The translations under genes and the position numbers were made by a program. Source: Epinephelus fuscoguttatus (taxonomy: Eukaryota > Chordata > Actinopteri > Perciformes > Serranidae). Taken from it: DNA of 64,000 nucleotides. This document shows positions 1 to 12,162 of this stretch, piece after piece. Position 1 is the first letter of the stretch; every line of letters starts with the position of its first letter. Below the pieces are notes generated by a model. The model did no database searches, had not been told where the DNA came from, and worked only from the letters and a program-made list of their open reading frames with translations. The stretch covers positions 17,715,282-17,779,281 of the forward strand of contig NC_064755.1 of NCBI RefSeq assembly GCF_011397635.1, written 5' to 3'.

Positions 1-946
1 GCCCGAACCTCCACTGCAGCGCCAAATAAAAGCACTTTTGACCTCACCTCCCACCCCGCTGCCCATGTTAGCCTTTCGCAAGTCATCATTGCAACTCAGC
101 TCATTAAAGACAGACGTATGGTGGTAAGAGCTCTCTATGCTGTTCAGGACTGAGCCGCCGATTTCTGTTCTTGAGGCTGTCCCGCCACCTGGTGGACACG
201 ATGCCCAACTTCAGCTACATAATACTCTGCCAACTAGACTGCTTCAGTGCCAGTACAAACAAATTATTGCAGCCTAAAACGTGAAACATGTGTTCATTAT
301 ATAATAGTTCTGAATGACGCTAAACTACGACTATAGTCTAACAAAAGCAATACGCTAAAATAACTTGGATGCCAAATAAAACAACTAATTTTGTAGTCTC
401 ATAATAGTAAGATTTACAGCTCATACAGGCCATCAGCTTGTGAGAATTTATTTGTAAGAAGCACTGTAAATTTTGCTATAGGAGTTGGTGCAGTCACTTT
501 CATCCTCAAAGTTCGGGCCCCTGTGAGAGTTATTATCCAATCTGCTGAAAACATGTGGTAAGCTCTACAGTGCTGCTCTGAGGTTGAGCAGCCTGTACTT
601 TAAGAAGATGAATACTATGATGAACATATGCAACTAAGCAGTTTATCATTTAAGGAACTGTGATTGTGTGCAGTGGCAATATTAGAGGAATAGATGTACT
701 GTAATATGTGGTGTATGGCTCTATGGAGACTGGAGAAAAATACCTACAAATGAAGTTATCCATAAACAACATTGGATTAGATCAGATGCCTCAGGTCAGA
801 TTTGACATTTGTAATTTTGACATTTGTCAGTAATAATTAATAACAACAGACATTACCAATTGATACTAAGAAATGTGTGCCAAACGTGGTCTGAAAACTG
901 TAATTTAAGAATTAAGAACACACTTAAATAAAGTAGGTCTAGGCAC

Positions 947-1748
947 TTAAGGGATAGTTGGATCTTTTTAAGAGGGGTTGTATGAGAAACTTAATCATAG
1001 TCAGTATATCTGTGGATGTCAGTCGACACACCCCCAGTTTGGAAAAGTAGGCAGGAGTGCTAACATGAAAGCTAAGCAATGTACTGCTGCAGCAAAACGT
1101 ATTTTAGCCACCCACAAAATCAATATCAGTTTAAGTGTACGATATATTGAGAATATTTTCACTGCTTTGCCTTGACGCCAGACAGCAATTTCCAATAGTG
1201 AACTGAAGCCTTTCACTCTCTTCAAAGCCAGACTCCATCAAGGAAAACAGTAATTTATTACTGCTGAAAGCAGGAGTTTCTGGTCTGCTGCTGCCTCGAT
1301 CAGTTAGGGGATTTTTTTGTGTGTTGTTGTGTGACTTTAGAGTTTAAAAGGATTAGTCTGGAATTACCAAAGTCACACAATAACAAAAACTAACCAACTG
1401 ATCAAGGCAGAGGTAGACCAGAAGCTGTCATGTCCACAGGGCTAAAATTGCTGCTTTTGTCAATAGAGACTGGTGACTTTGACAAGAAAGAGCCGTCTGC
1501 ATCAAGGTAAAGAGGTGAAAATATTCTTAATATAGTGTACACTTAAACTGATGCAGATTTTTTTTTAGGTGGCTAAAGTACATTTTGTTGCTGCCCATTC
1601 CACAGCAGTATATTGCTTGGCTTCCATGGTATTACTCATGCGTGCTTCGCCAAACTAGGGGCATGCCAACTGACTTCTACTGCAGGTAACACACTGACTC
1701 TGGATAAGTACCTCACACAACCCCACTGCAAAAGATCCAAACTATCCA
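947..1748. mobile_element. Fold-back (long inverted repeat) non-autonomous DNA transposon
   Basis: The two ends are imperfect inverted copies: TTAAGGGATAGTTGGATC at 947 against the complement of the segment ending near 1748 (GGATAGTTTGGATC). The similarity continues inward through GGGGTTGTATGAG / GGGGTTGTGTGAG and on toward a centre near 1340. There is no coding capacity. It lies downstream of mrpl23 exon 2, probably in an intron. The TTAA at the left end suggests a TTAA-targeting (Kolobok/T2 or piggyBac-like) family. A related half copy lies at 33370-33490. Confidence 0.65.
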
Positions 1749-1989
1749 TTTTTTACATGACATTCAAAGTAAACATTCACAGTAGACTCTTCTGCGAGAA
1801 CATTACCTCACCTGTGTCACGAACATTTTTAACAGTAGGAGACACCTGAAGATGATGTAATATTGCCTACATCACATACAATTTGACTTACCAAAATATG
1901 TGTTAAAGTGACTGAAACTTAATTTTATTCAATTACTATTGAATGCATCTCTGCACAATGACAGGGAAGTTCTGTAAGCAAAGACTTAC

Positions 1990-4266
1990 TCCATTGGGAT
2001 TCGAAACTGCACAGTGTCAGGAAGCTGCTCTTTTCCCGGCCTCACCAGAGTCAGGAACCAGTTGGGTCTGAAGATCCTCAGCTGAGGGTTTCCCAGCTGG
2101 TAGAGAGGGTATCTGAGGGGAGAGGCAGACTCTTATTATCCACAGTATTACTTCCAGACATTCTGTAGTATTTCCTACAACCGCACTAACAACTGAGAAG
2201 ATGTCAGAGCTGCCCACGTAATCATGCAGAATTGTGCGGTCAGTTTTAGTTTCATTCGCTATAGCCAGTTGTTGTCAAAAGCTGATAAAAGCTAAGATTA
2301 AAAAAAAAGATCTCTTTCAAAAGACAGTTGTGTAATCAAACCCCAAAAGGATGTGACCATTACTTGTGGTTTGCCATCCAAAATGATACAAACACGCTGT
2401 GCCTTCATGTGACGTACGTAATGACATACGGAAGTATTTGGCTCCTTAGCTGCTAAATGCTCCACTATGTTCACCAGCTGGTCAAAAACTTTGTCTGCTT
2501 TTTGGTGCTGGGCATTACATGTACAGATTGAGGGTCTGGCAGAGCTTTTTCTCTGAAATCAGCTGGAAGATTCATATATCTCCTTATGCTCGTACCCAGT
2601 TCACTTGAGAACAGCAGAAAATGGCTTCTTTGAGATTTGTTTTGTTAGTTACATGAATCAAAACAATGGCCCTGAGAGTTTCTTTACAGGGTCCAGTGTG
2701 TAGAATTTAGAGGGATACACTGGCATATATGGAATATAATGAGTATGTTTTCTTTAGTGTATAATCACATGAAAACAAGAATTGTTGCATTTTCATTACC
2801 TTTGCATGAGCCATTTATATGGAGTGGGACTCTAGATCAGAGATTATAGATCTGTTTCTATGTTTCTACAGTAGCCAGAACAGACAAACCACACACTGGA
2901 AGCCCCTCCGCGATGAGCAACATCAGAAAAACACACATTTTTGCCATGAAATTACTTTATTTAGTGTTTTTACTGGTGTTAAATCATTTGTTTTGGAGAG
3001 GAGGAGACCTCTGCGGATAATTTAGCTCCAAGCAAAACCTCCTGAATGTCTGGATCTTAAGTTATCAGAAGAAAAACTTGAGCAAACATTAGCAGGTGCC
3101 GCACTAACCGAAATGCCAAACAGCATCAAATGAACACTGATTTGTAAAGTGAAACTGCTTTACTCTGTGTTTTTACCCGTTTAAATCACCAGGTCCATTT
3201 GTTTGAGAGAGGTGGAGACCTCTGTGGATTGGCTAACAGTAAAAACCTCCTGTTCACTGAAGGAACTCTATCAGGATACATTTCAGCTGGTTGCAATCTG
3301 CAATCCTCATCGTGAGACACCACGACATTTCCCTAAATCTCTACACACTGTTCCTATAAGAAGGAAAGGTGGTGGGTCATTCCTGGCCAGAGGAGAAGTT
3401 CATGTTACTATAATGAGGAATAACCAACATTACAGATACACAAACTGTCAGTTTTATCTTTAAATTAAGTGGTTTATAATGTGGACTCCATGTTTTACTT
3501 GTTTATAACGTTGTATCATCTAAATGCTTGTTTTTTGCCCTGTAGCGATGCTGCAGTGTTCCCAGATGTAAGCAAATCGTTTGGTAAGTAAAATGTTTTC
3601 ACTACCAATAAAAATGACAAACTAAAATAAACTGCAGTTGTCCTTTAACCCTGTGTGAATCTTATACACCATCTCCCAAGGGTTCAAAATAATGCAAAAG
3701 GAAATAGACAATGACAAAAGAGGCGTAAGTGTTGACATAATCACAACCTCTACACATGGGGATAAAATAGTCTCACACAGACATTTATTTTCAGTTAATG
3801 GCAAATCAAAAATTGTTGAAAGCTACATGACTGAATGAATTACGATAACATTACTGTCACATATGAGTAGCTTTACTATCTAGAAGTAATTACACTGACC
3901 TGGGTGTCTGATGCTGTTACGACTCTAGCTGCACGTTAACGGCAGTTTGTTTTTAGCATAGCCGGCTAAAGCTAGACACGCTATTGATGCATTTACACCA
4001 TTTAAACTCCACAGTAACACATATATAGCTGATTAAAGCGTACCGACGATGTGTTAAATAAATTAAAACAGCGTGTATGAGAAGCTGCAGTCAGACATGT
4101 TACAGACAGCTGGAAAGAACACATGCTAACATTAGCTTGGTTTGCTAGCTTATCGACACTGCCTTAAAGAGGACTAGCAATGTCTCGCTGGGATGTCTCT
4201 TTGAATATTCACGCCTATAAATTAGAATAAAAAACTCGATACTTACAATAGTCTTGTTACTGGCAT
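1990..4266 (-). CDS. mrpl23: Mitochondrial ribosomal protein L23 (uL23m), 5' two coding exons, partial
   Basis: This encodes the N-terminus of a protein of the large mitochondrial ribosomal subunit. Coding exon 1 is 4247-4266 (start codon at 4264-4266, protein begins MPVTRLL) and ends at a GTAAGT donor. Exon 2 is 1990-2112, with acceptor CAG at 2113-2115 and donor GTAAGTC at 1983-1989. Exon 1 ends in phase 2 and exon 2 completes the codon, giving [20 protein letters not shown] and then, after a short stretch, [19 protein letters not shown]. The YPLY-LG-PQLR-FR core and the VQFRIPME end are the start of MRPL23 as known in vertebrates. The following exons (the MTRVDLRNYLE part) were not found between 1 and 1989 and should lie left of the window. 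The 2.1-kb intron holds a transposon copy. The 20-bp first coding exon is small but in frame with a good donor. Confidence 0.92.
2688..3355. mobile_element. TTAA-family MITE in mrpl23 intron 1
   Basis: The left end AGGGTCCAGTGTGTAG and the inverted right end (complement AGGAACAGTGTGTAGAG) are terminal inverted repeats of the same family as the element at 31984-33122 and the copy ending at 7508. Inside, a block of about 70 bp (ATTTGTTTTGGAGAGGAGGAG and variants) occurs twice, near 2985 and 3195. No ORF of note. Confidence 0.6.
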
Positions 4267-4400
4267 CTCTGGAACTGTTTGTCCCGAGACACAAGCTGCC
4301 AGGTAGTTGTTTTGTAGTCTTTTCAAGGTTGTCAAACGCTACACGTGCAATGATTTACTTCCGGGGACATTCGTTCAGCGCACGCGCAGTGGATGTAATC
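4267..4400 (-). promoter_or_regulatory. Putative mrpl23 promoter with NRF-1, ETS and E-box motifs
   Basis: Directly upstream of the mrpl23 start codon lies a GC-richer, TATA-less stretch. It holds a perfect NRF-1 core GCGCACGCGC at 4378-4387, an ETS/GABP site (ACTTCCGG, the complement of CCGGAAGT) at 4357-4364 and an E-box CACGTG at 4342-4347. NRF-1 with GABP (NRF-2) is the usual pair in promoters of nuclear genes for mitochondrial proteins, which supports the gene call. The transcription start is not visible in sequence. The motifs are seen; their use is inferred. Confidence 0.7.
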
Positions 4401-6640
4401 CATGTCCTTGAAGAAAACTTCATAGGGCTTCAGCATGAATGTAAAAAAAAGCCTGCAGCTTCAAAACAGGGATTCAAGGTGAAGTGGGGGTATTTATACC
4501 TTTCTGAGGATCTTATATTTCTGTGCTACACTGGGTCAAGGAAGTATCCTTAATTAGACCTGTTTAGATCAGGGATGTTTAGGCCTAATGAATTTAAAGT
4601 TGTCTCTTAACTTCAACAAAACAAATCTAAGGATTTAAGAAGATATTTTGTAGTCCATGAAATCTTAATTATAAGACAGCAAATGTGTCTTTAAAATCTA
4701 AAAACACATAGAAAGCAGGGCTGCATTTAACACCTATTTTCATTCTTGATTCATTTGTTGATTATTTTCTCCATTAATCCATTAGTTGTTTGATCTATAA
4801 AATGTCAAAAAATGGTGAAAATGTCCATCAGTGTTTCCCAAAGCCTAAGATGTGATCTTCACATGTCTTGTTTTGTCCACAATCCAAAGATGTTCATTTT
4901 ACTGTCATAGAGGAGTAAAGAAACTGGAAAATATTGACATTTAAGAAGCTAAAACCAGAGATTTATTCTTCTTACAAACAAATTAGTCTACAATTAATTT
5001 AATAGTCGACAACTAATCATGTAAAAGTTGCAGCTCAACTGCAAAGGCATGTACCAGTTACAAAAGCAAAAGACACTGGCTAAAAATATTGGATAAGAAC
5101 AGAAAAGTATCAGAATTTACTCATTACTCCCATAGTATTTATCTTTATTTATCTTTAAATACCTGCCACCAATCCGCCTTTGTTAGCAAGAGGATTTCAT
5201 TTAAAAACTCTGAGCAATAAACAGTTAGTGACAATAACAGCCCAATTAGGTGTTTTGGTGTTAAACACAAGACTGTCGATGATACTGTGCTGACAAGTCA
5301 ACCTATTACCAATCCAGTAAATCTGCTGAATGTTTCTCAAACCTAATAATTCCTCTGCATTTTGTCAAAATTGCTCAAAATACTCTGAGTTGAGTGAACA
5401 CATAGATCACATCTCAAATGTGTATGGTATTTAATGTTGGCATTCTTTCAATATTAATTCTCATATTTAATTTAATCTTGCCATTAGAGATCAGCACACA
5501 TGCAAAAGAAAGTGTTTTATTCATATGCACATACAGAGTAGTGTATATTCATCATGGTTGGAGGATGGAGAGCTAGATATCCATAAATAGACATTAAAAT
5601 AGTGATAGTGAAACTATATTAATGCCTTTGTATACAAAATATTCAGTTTACACTTGTCAGTTATGGATTTTTTCCCCTGTAAATACATTTTTCCAATTAA
5701 GACCAACAGCTTTCATATCCCTCTTTGATAATAGTTAATAATCTTGTTTCATATTCTTTTTAAAAATGTGTTTCTATTTTGGACATGTCACTGCTGTGAG
5801 TATTTTCTCAGGGCACATATGAGGAGACAGCAGCAGAGGGAGACCTCGTCCCATCTCTCATTCAGACCCTATGCCCCGGCGTCTGACCTCACAGCCACTA
5901 CGATGTGCTTGCGGTGGGGGTAAGAGTGATTGAAGGCCTCCTGAGTGGAACATGAGTCCCTGGCTCAGCTGGTTCAGTCCTGGCAGGAAACGGACCACAC
6001 TGACAGCCCACACTATGCCAGGGAGGGAAGTTTCCATCCGTTAAGATGCCATGGAGTGTGTGTATGTGTGTGTGGAGGGTGCTGGAGGGCAGTTAGGCAT
6101 TTGATTATTATGCAGTTGTTGTAATGTTTACCAGTTGGCACAGGTATTTATCACACTATATCAGGGTGTCCTGTCATCGTACGGTTGTCCAGTTTTTTTT
6201 CTGATTTTTTTCCCTCAAGAAAAAGAAGAGCGCACTGCCATCGGTTCATCGGTTGTTTACTTGTTTGTTGCGCTGGAACTGATTCATATCTGACAGCTGA
6301 TATGAGAGCGTACTGGAGATTCATAAAGGTGATGAGACGGACGTGGGAAGGCCTCTTTCCAAACTACTGCAGTGTGTCCTGGCCACTGACACAGAAAAAC
6401 CTTAGATTGTTCAATAACCGAACAATAAATGTTCAGTGAATTAAATTACAGAGTTAAGTTGAACACCATTAACTCTTAAATTGATCATTTCACATCCACA
6501 GAGAGAATTTATTAGAGTAAAGACCATAATCAACATGCTGTTTCAGTAATATTGTGTTGTCCTTTATGCATAGCATTAGCCAGAAATATAATTTCCTTTT
6601 CTTTCATTACCATTATCCATGCAGCACATGAATATGCATA
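4401..6640. other. Intergenic region upstream of mrpl23
   Basis: No gene is supported here. It is AT-rich and contains one MITE (4717-5036). The stretch 5840-6060 is GC-richer than its surroundings. On the minus strand it can be read as a short reading frame with a possible acceptor, but no family is recognised and no partner exon is seen. A short TG-rich run lies at 6056-6075. Confidence 0.5.
4717..5036. mobile_element. hAT-like MITE
   Basis: An interspersed repeat bounded by AGGGCTGCATTTAAC on the left and, inverted, GAGCTGCAACTTTTAC on the right. It contains the CATTAATCCATTAGTTG type of interior seen in a very abundant fish repeat. It is diverged, non-coding and about 320 bp long. Assignment to hAT rests on remembered resemblance. 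Confidence 0.5.
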
Positions 6641-6716
6641 CAAAAAAAAATGAATTTCCCCTCTGGGATTGATAAAGTATATATTAAAAAAAATAATAAA
6701 GAAAAAAAATTGTATC

Positions 6717-7051
6717 GGGGCGGCATGGTGGTGTGGTGGTTAGCACTCTCGCCTCATAGCAAGAGGGTTGCCGGTTCGATCCCGGGCATGGGAGCCCTTC
6801 TGTGTGGAGGGCCGATGTCAGCTTTGCATGTTCTCCCCGTGTCAGCGTGGGTTCTCTCCGGGCACTCCGGCTTCCTCCCACAGTCCAAAGCAGATTGGGG
6901 ACTAGGTTAATTGATAACTCTAAATTGCCCGTAGGTGTGAATGTGAGCGTGAATGGTTGTTTGTCTCTATGTGTCAGCCCTGCGATAGTCTGGTGACCTG
7001 TCCAGGGTGTACCCTGCCTCTCGCCCGATGTCAGCTGGGATAGGCTCCAGC
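6717..7051 (+). mobile_element. tRNA-derived SINE
   Basis: The head GGCGGCATGGTGGTGTGGTG with TTAGCAC (A-box region) and GGTTCGATCCC (B-box) at about 6774-6784 is tRNA-like. It is followed by a body (GTTTGCATGTTCTCCCCGTG-type text) and ends in GGGATAGGCTCCAGC. This is a common acanthomorph SINE. It cannot be a working tRNA because the acceptor stem is not closed. Just upstream, 6648-6690 resembles the 3' tail of another fish retroposon (GGGATTGATAAAGTAT). The 3' end is truncated and abuts the element at 7052-7508. Confidence 0.75.
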
Positions 7052-7508
7052 TTCCAGTTTCTCTGATAACTTAAGATCCAGATGTTTAGGAGGTTTTTTT
7101 TTACCGAGAGTCAAATTATCCACAGAGGTCTTCTCATCTCCAAAACAAATGGACCTGATGTTTTAAACCAGTAAAAACACAGAATAAAACAGTTACAGGT
7201 TAAAAAGAAATCTGTGTTTTCCAGCTTTGCTCGTCATGGAGGGGCTGTTAACTTTGGTGGCTAACACGATAATACGAATGGCCCTATCTAGAGTCAGTGT
7301 TTGGTTTGTCCACTCTGGGCTACTGTAGAAACATGGCGGAGCGACATGGTGGACTCCATGGACAATGACTCACTCCCTATGTAGATATAAACAGCTCATT
7401 CTAAGGAAACAAAAACACAATAATTCTTATTTTCAGGTGACTATACACTAAAGAAAACATACTTATTATATTACAGTATATTCTAAATCCTACACACTGA
7501 ACCTTTAA
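7052..7508 (-). mobile_element. TTAA-family MITE, inverted partial copy
   Basis: Reading the minus strand from 7508 gives TTAAAGGTTCAGTGTGTAGG, the same terminus as the element at 2688-3355, followed by matching interior sequence down to about 7062. The left end is lost next to the SINE. No coding capacity. Confidence 0.6.
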
Positions 7509-8341
7509 TAGATACAAAATATTATCAAACTGCTAAAAATGATAATCCTCTTTTGTTGAAAAGAACAATCATTTAGAAAGAGAAAAAACAAAAGAAAATG
7601 TTATTCTTTGAGTGTACGACAGATTTTCTATTACCTTTATGTATACTGTGTGCGTTTGTGTGTCATGTTAGTAAGGTTGATTTCCATGTCCTTATGGCCC
7701 TTATCCTTACCTTGGCCCTGGACCTAGAGCTGCCTTTGCAGTAGCAGTAGCTGCACTCATTACCTCCGTCAGGATGCCAATGTTTAGCAAGGTTTCAGCC
7801 AGTGCAGACCCGGCCAGGTCTAAGGGGAGAGGAGGGGGCCAGCAACATGAACTGGTGCAACCTCAAGCCAAAAGACCGGTCTCACACTGTTATCCAACTC
7901 TGCCATTTATAGATGCGATTAAAGCCTGTTTGTTAATGCACACAGTTGGGCTCTTATAGGGAAAATAAAAGTTAACTATATTATCTAATTTCACTGGTTT
8001 TAATAAGAATACAAACCAGATTGATGAGGTTTTACTGCTTTTCAAATGACCGGGGCAAAAGCCTGTGAGAGCTCTGCTGCTCTCATTAACTTTTTAAATT
8101 TGCTCTCTGTGAATTTCTTCTTTTTCCTTGTAGTACAGTTTTCAGAAGTCATATTCTGGTTAATGGCTTGCTACTTACATGTAACTGCCTGGCCTTTACA
8201 GTAATTAGTGTGGAACACACAGTCACACACATGCAAACATGCACAAATATGGAAGTTATTTTGGACTTAATAGTTGTAACCCACAGAAGAGGATCAAAAC
8301 TGTTTACCAAGGAAACATACAAACATTTTTTATTTGTTTTG

Positions 8342-8556
8342 TGTAAAGTCATATCCAGGAATATACAGTGATTTGCAAATAAGCATAACTTACTCTGAAA
8401 CTTGTTTAATTTCCCATACAAATCTTAGGTTTTATAAATGTAAATAGTTTCAACAAATACATGTAAAATCATGTTAAGGCATTTGTAAATCCATTTATAC
8501 ATGTGAAAGGGGTTTTTCACAGTCTTGGTATCTCTTCCTGTCAGTTTGTCGGCCAC
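8342..8556 (-). repeat. Dispersed repeat, inverted partner of 9745-9974
   Basis: The complement of this stretch matches 9745-9974 over most of its length. Shared blocks include ACAAACTGACAGGAAG, TTTCACATGTA and GGATATGACTTTAC. The two copies face each other about 1.2 kb apart, so a transcript crossing both could fold. The family is not identified. Confidence 0.6.
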
Positions 8557-8921
8557 CTGACATTTGTGAATTCGTGAAGTCACGCCCACTTTTGTAGGAC
8601 AAAAGCCTCAAGGACAGCTTTCCTATGGAAACTGAGTTCATGCAGTTTGAAAAATACTGATATGGGCCACTGAATTTGGCAAATGAGAAGAGAATAAAAC
8701 ACTATTCGGTCGGGATTAGTTTTACATGGGCATGTGGGGTAATGTCACTTTACCACAGGACGTCGGTAATATTAATGGCCAATTCACACAGGATAAGAAA
8801 TATCAGTAAAACTACCACAAGTGGGAGGGGTAAATCCATTCACGCACCGCCGTCCCCTCCTGTCATCATGTGCATATTAGGGCTGTCAAAAGCACCATGA
8901 AATTGAGTTCGAATATTTTCG

Positions 8922-8959
8922 AATTTATTTATTTATTTAATTATTTATTTATTTATTTT
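8922..8959. repeat. ATTT microsatellite
   Basis: Runs of ATTT with small interruptions. Length polymorphism is likely. Confidence 0.85.
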
Positions 8960-9359
8960 TACAAAAAAACACAAAAAATAAGATGCTTATTGCTGACGCA
9001 ATATGAACGTGACACTCCGATGAAAACACCCGTTTTGACCTCACTGAAGTGCCAGGTATGACCAGCTTCTGCCTCGCTATCTGAGCAATGTTTGGATACT
9101 TCAGTGGGTAGTTTTCCACCACAAGAGTGGATCCTGGTCGGCTTGTAGCGGTGTCTCATTCTGGTTTCATCTCATTCGTGGTCTGATAAACAGTAAATTC
9201 ATAGCAATCTTCCAAGCTGCTGTAGCTGTTATATTTTGTAGGACCTGCATGAGCATGGTTTCCATGGGAACACAGCTGTCAAGGCTTTTGTCATATGGGT
9301 GTGGTTTCATCTAAAGTAGATAGGAAAAGTGATAGATGCATTCAGGTCTGATCTCCTTT

Positions 9360-9361
9360 GT

Positions 9362-9397
<36 letters not shown>

Positions 9398-9560
9398 GTA
9401 CATGCTATATAGTGGGGACCAAAAACTGTATCTTAGCAAGATAGTGAGGACAGTTTTGCAAAGTGAGGACATTTTGGCCAATCGTCACTTTTTCATAGGC
9501 CTGTTTTAGGGTCAAGACTTGGGTTTAGGTTAGGGTAAGGGTTGTGGTTAAGCATTTAGT
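9360..9560. repeat. TG microsatellite with attached interspersed repeat
   Basis: A (TG)n tract at 9360-9393 is followed by sequence (GTGGGGACC, GTGAGGACATTTTGGCC, then GGGTTTAGGTTAGGGTAAGG) that recurs in many fish genomes as a unit attached to TG repeats. The TTAGGG-like words at 9525-9540 are part of that repeat and not a telomere relic. Confidence 0.6.
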
Positions 9561-9744
9561 TGTGATGGTTAAAGTTAGAGCAAGGGGCTACAGAATGCAT
9601 TATGTCAGTGAGGGTCCTAACAAAGAAGTAGTAGAAGTACAAGAATGTGTGTGTGGGTGTGTAACTGTGGATTTTTCTACAGATCTGATGCACTACAAAA
9701 CCGACAAAATCCACAAACAAATAGGAGGGAAGTCACAAATGTCA

Positions 9745-9974
9745 TGCGGCCCACAAACTGACAGGAAGTGACCCACAAATGTGCCAAAGCTGTTTCACAT
9801 GTACAAATTGAAAACCAAATGCATAAATATGATTTTACGTGTCTGTGTATATTATGGTGAAACTGTTTACATTTGTAAGACTTAAAACAGTTTTATGTGA
9901 CATTTATATATTGTGTTTACGCAGTAAGTTATGAGTTTTTGCAAATCGCTCTGTATTTTTGTGGATATGACTTT
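9745..9974 (+). repeat. Dispersed repeat, partner of 8342-8556
   Basis: Direct-orientation copy of the repeat described at 8342-8556, with imperfect matches throughout. It is non-coding. The ATG-initiated frames across it are short and do not correspond to a known protein. Confidence 0.6.
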
Positions 9975-12162
9975 ACAACACAAATAAAATGTCACATGTC
10001 ACAAATGTCTTGGGATAGGGAGATATTTGTGGATCATAGTGCACATTTGTGGATTGACTTCTGTGGGTTACAACTATTGAAGTCCTATAAAAACTTTCAT
10101 ACACAAAGCATCACACACACATATGCATGCACAGAAATAACTATACAGGACATGTAAAGTTCGTGTCAGTGGCATAAGGAAGTTACGACATGCCCCGGTG
10201 CACAATATTTTGACAGGCCATACTGCACACTATCGTGCGTGTATTGTCTTGACACAAATAGAGACCTGACATTGGACAACATCAGCACACGTAGTACCCA
10301 GCAATCATCATTGCATATCTGACAAAATATAAAAGAAAGTAAGAAATGATTTCATAATTTAATTAAATTTAACATAGTTTCTATAGTATATTTCTATATT
10401 TTATACTTATATAGAGCATATAATTTTGTTTTACATAGCTACTGACTATATAGAAATATAAAGAATAAAGAAAACCATGATGCAGATGAGTTTGCCTTTT
10501 TGAGGAGATATATAGCAAATGGCACCATTTTTTAAAATTAATATTATTCTTTTTATTATCATTTATCTTTGAACACAGGTATATTTCCAAGGTGGCCATC
10601 TGAATCACTTGCAAGGCCCCACTCTCTTGATGGGCCCCTCCACCCCAGGGGCCCCAGTGCAGTTGCACTGCCTGCACTGTCTGTATTTACGCCCCTGGTT
10701 AATGTTGCGTTCCATCAGCAATCAATTCATTTTAATTCAGACACTCAGCAATGCCCTCAGGATACTTCCAACTAAGTGAGACTTAACTTGTGCGTGTGTG
10801 AGAGAGACTAAGAAAGAGAGCTGGAATGACGGTTCAGGTCTGGGGCAGTGGAAAGTGGCTGTTTGTGTCACAGTATAAAAAGGGAGAAAGTAAGGGGGAG
10901 GGGGGGGGGCGCTCTAACAGCAGAGGTGGATTGACGGAAACAGTTCGGTCTACAGCGGGATTGTCCCGCCAAGAGCGGGCACTGGGGCCGCATGGAAACT
11001 TTCCCCCTCCGACTCTCAGGCAGCCGGAGAAGTTGTCGGTATTGAATATCCTGGAGAAGAAAAAAGGGAAACGGTAAATTGAAGATCCAGACACAAAGAT
11101 GGAAAAGTTTGTCAGTTGAAGTGAATAGTTTTGCATGTAACTGGACTGTTTAAGTGTTTCCCTCCGAAGCCACTTCATCCTTCCATGAAGAATGGACCAT
11201 ACTGATGCTTCGAATCATTTCCATAAATAGTTGCTCGGCTAAACAACATGATAATGATAACTTGTGTTTTTAAGACTTTGTATGCAAAACACCTAATCCA
11301 GAGTTTATACCATCTGCAGCACCTTACTTTATTGCATAGAGCTACAGAGAAGTGGATGAAGAGCAGGTACAGGAACATGATCAAAGACCGAGAAAGCAAT
11401 TAGTGACAGTCCAGATCCGATTCAACAGTGGTCTGTTAGCGTCTGCTGTCACAGGCAAGGCTCATACAGTAGGCTTGGGCTGCAGTATGTTATGTGTGTT
11501 ATGTACCACAATCAGGGATGAGGCAGAACTGTGTCGGGGGAGCCAATTATCATTTTTGGCAGCAGTTGTTTATAAAACCATTCTCATCCTCCGCTGACAA
11601 TTTGTAGCAGATGTTTCAGAGATATAAGACTCACAAGGCCGCAGTGGCTTGTTGTCTATCAGGGGTCACTGAACAAGTCAGTCGATCTATACTTACATTT
11701 TTAGCGACCCTTATGGCATGGCTCTGCAGACTGCTTTGGTCCAGACTGAATGAGCTCAACAACTATTGGATGGTTTGGCATGAATTTTGGTACAGACATT
11801 CCCAGTGCCCAGAGCATGAATCCCAATGAGTGTGGTGATCCACTAATTTGTCACCTAGTGCCGCCAGCTGGTCAAACTCTTCATTTATCCATTTAAATAT
11901 CTCGACAATGAGAAGGGTTGGCACAAATATTTGTACAGACATGGTTCCCAGACAATAGTAACCATGATCCCCTGACTTCTTTTGTATTTATTTATTTTTA
12001 TTTAGTGTATTTCTGGTCAACATTTTCATTCTTTGGGTCATGATAAAGTACCTGCAAAACTAATAACATTCTCATCAGCATCAGTTGTTCTCATAACCAA
12101 ATATTAGCATGCTAACTCGCTAAGGTAGTTAATTACAAAAAGATTTCAATAATTGCCACAAT
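9975..12162. other. Intergenic region
   Basis: No coding exon is recognised. The stretch 10185-10720 resembles a degenerate interspersed repeat (it ends GTATTTACGCCCCTGG). 10860-11075 is GC-richer with a TATA motif and is listed separately. 11880-11960 matches the wording of a repeat that also occurs near 52910-53160 (CAGACATGGTTCCCAGA and similar). Confidence 0.5.
10874..11073 (+). promoter_or_regulatory. Candidate TATA promoter and first exon (unassigned)
   Basis: TATAAAAA at 10874-10881 is followed by a G-run, a GC-rich stretch and a possible splice donor (ACG|GTAAAT at 11074). This arrangement would suit a non-coding first exon on the plus strand, either of the GH31 gene starting at 15882 or of an independent non-coding RNA. 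No ATG frame here is convincing. Low confidence without transcript data. Confidence 0.25.

Noticed and set aside
1..1989. Further mrpl23 exons
   Set aside because: I looked on the minus strand for the MTRVDLRNYLE continuation and did not find it; the exons are probably left of the window.
6721..6790. tRNA-like sequence with A and B boxes
   Set aside because: It continues into a SINE body and lacks a closed acceptor stem, so it is a retroposon head and not a tRNA gene.
9520..9545. Telomere-like TTAGGG words
   Set aside because: Few and irregular, embedded in a common TG-linked fish repeat; not an interstitial telomere.
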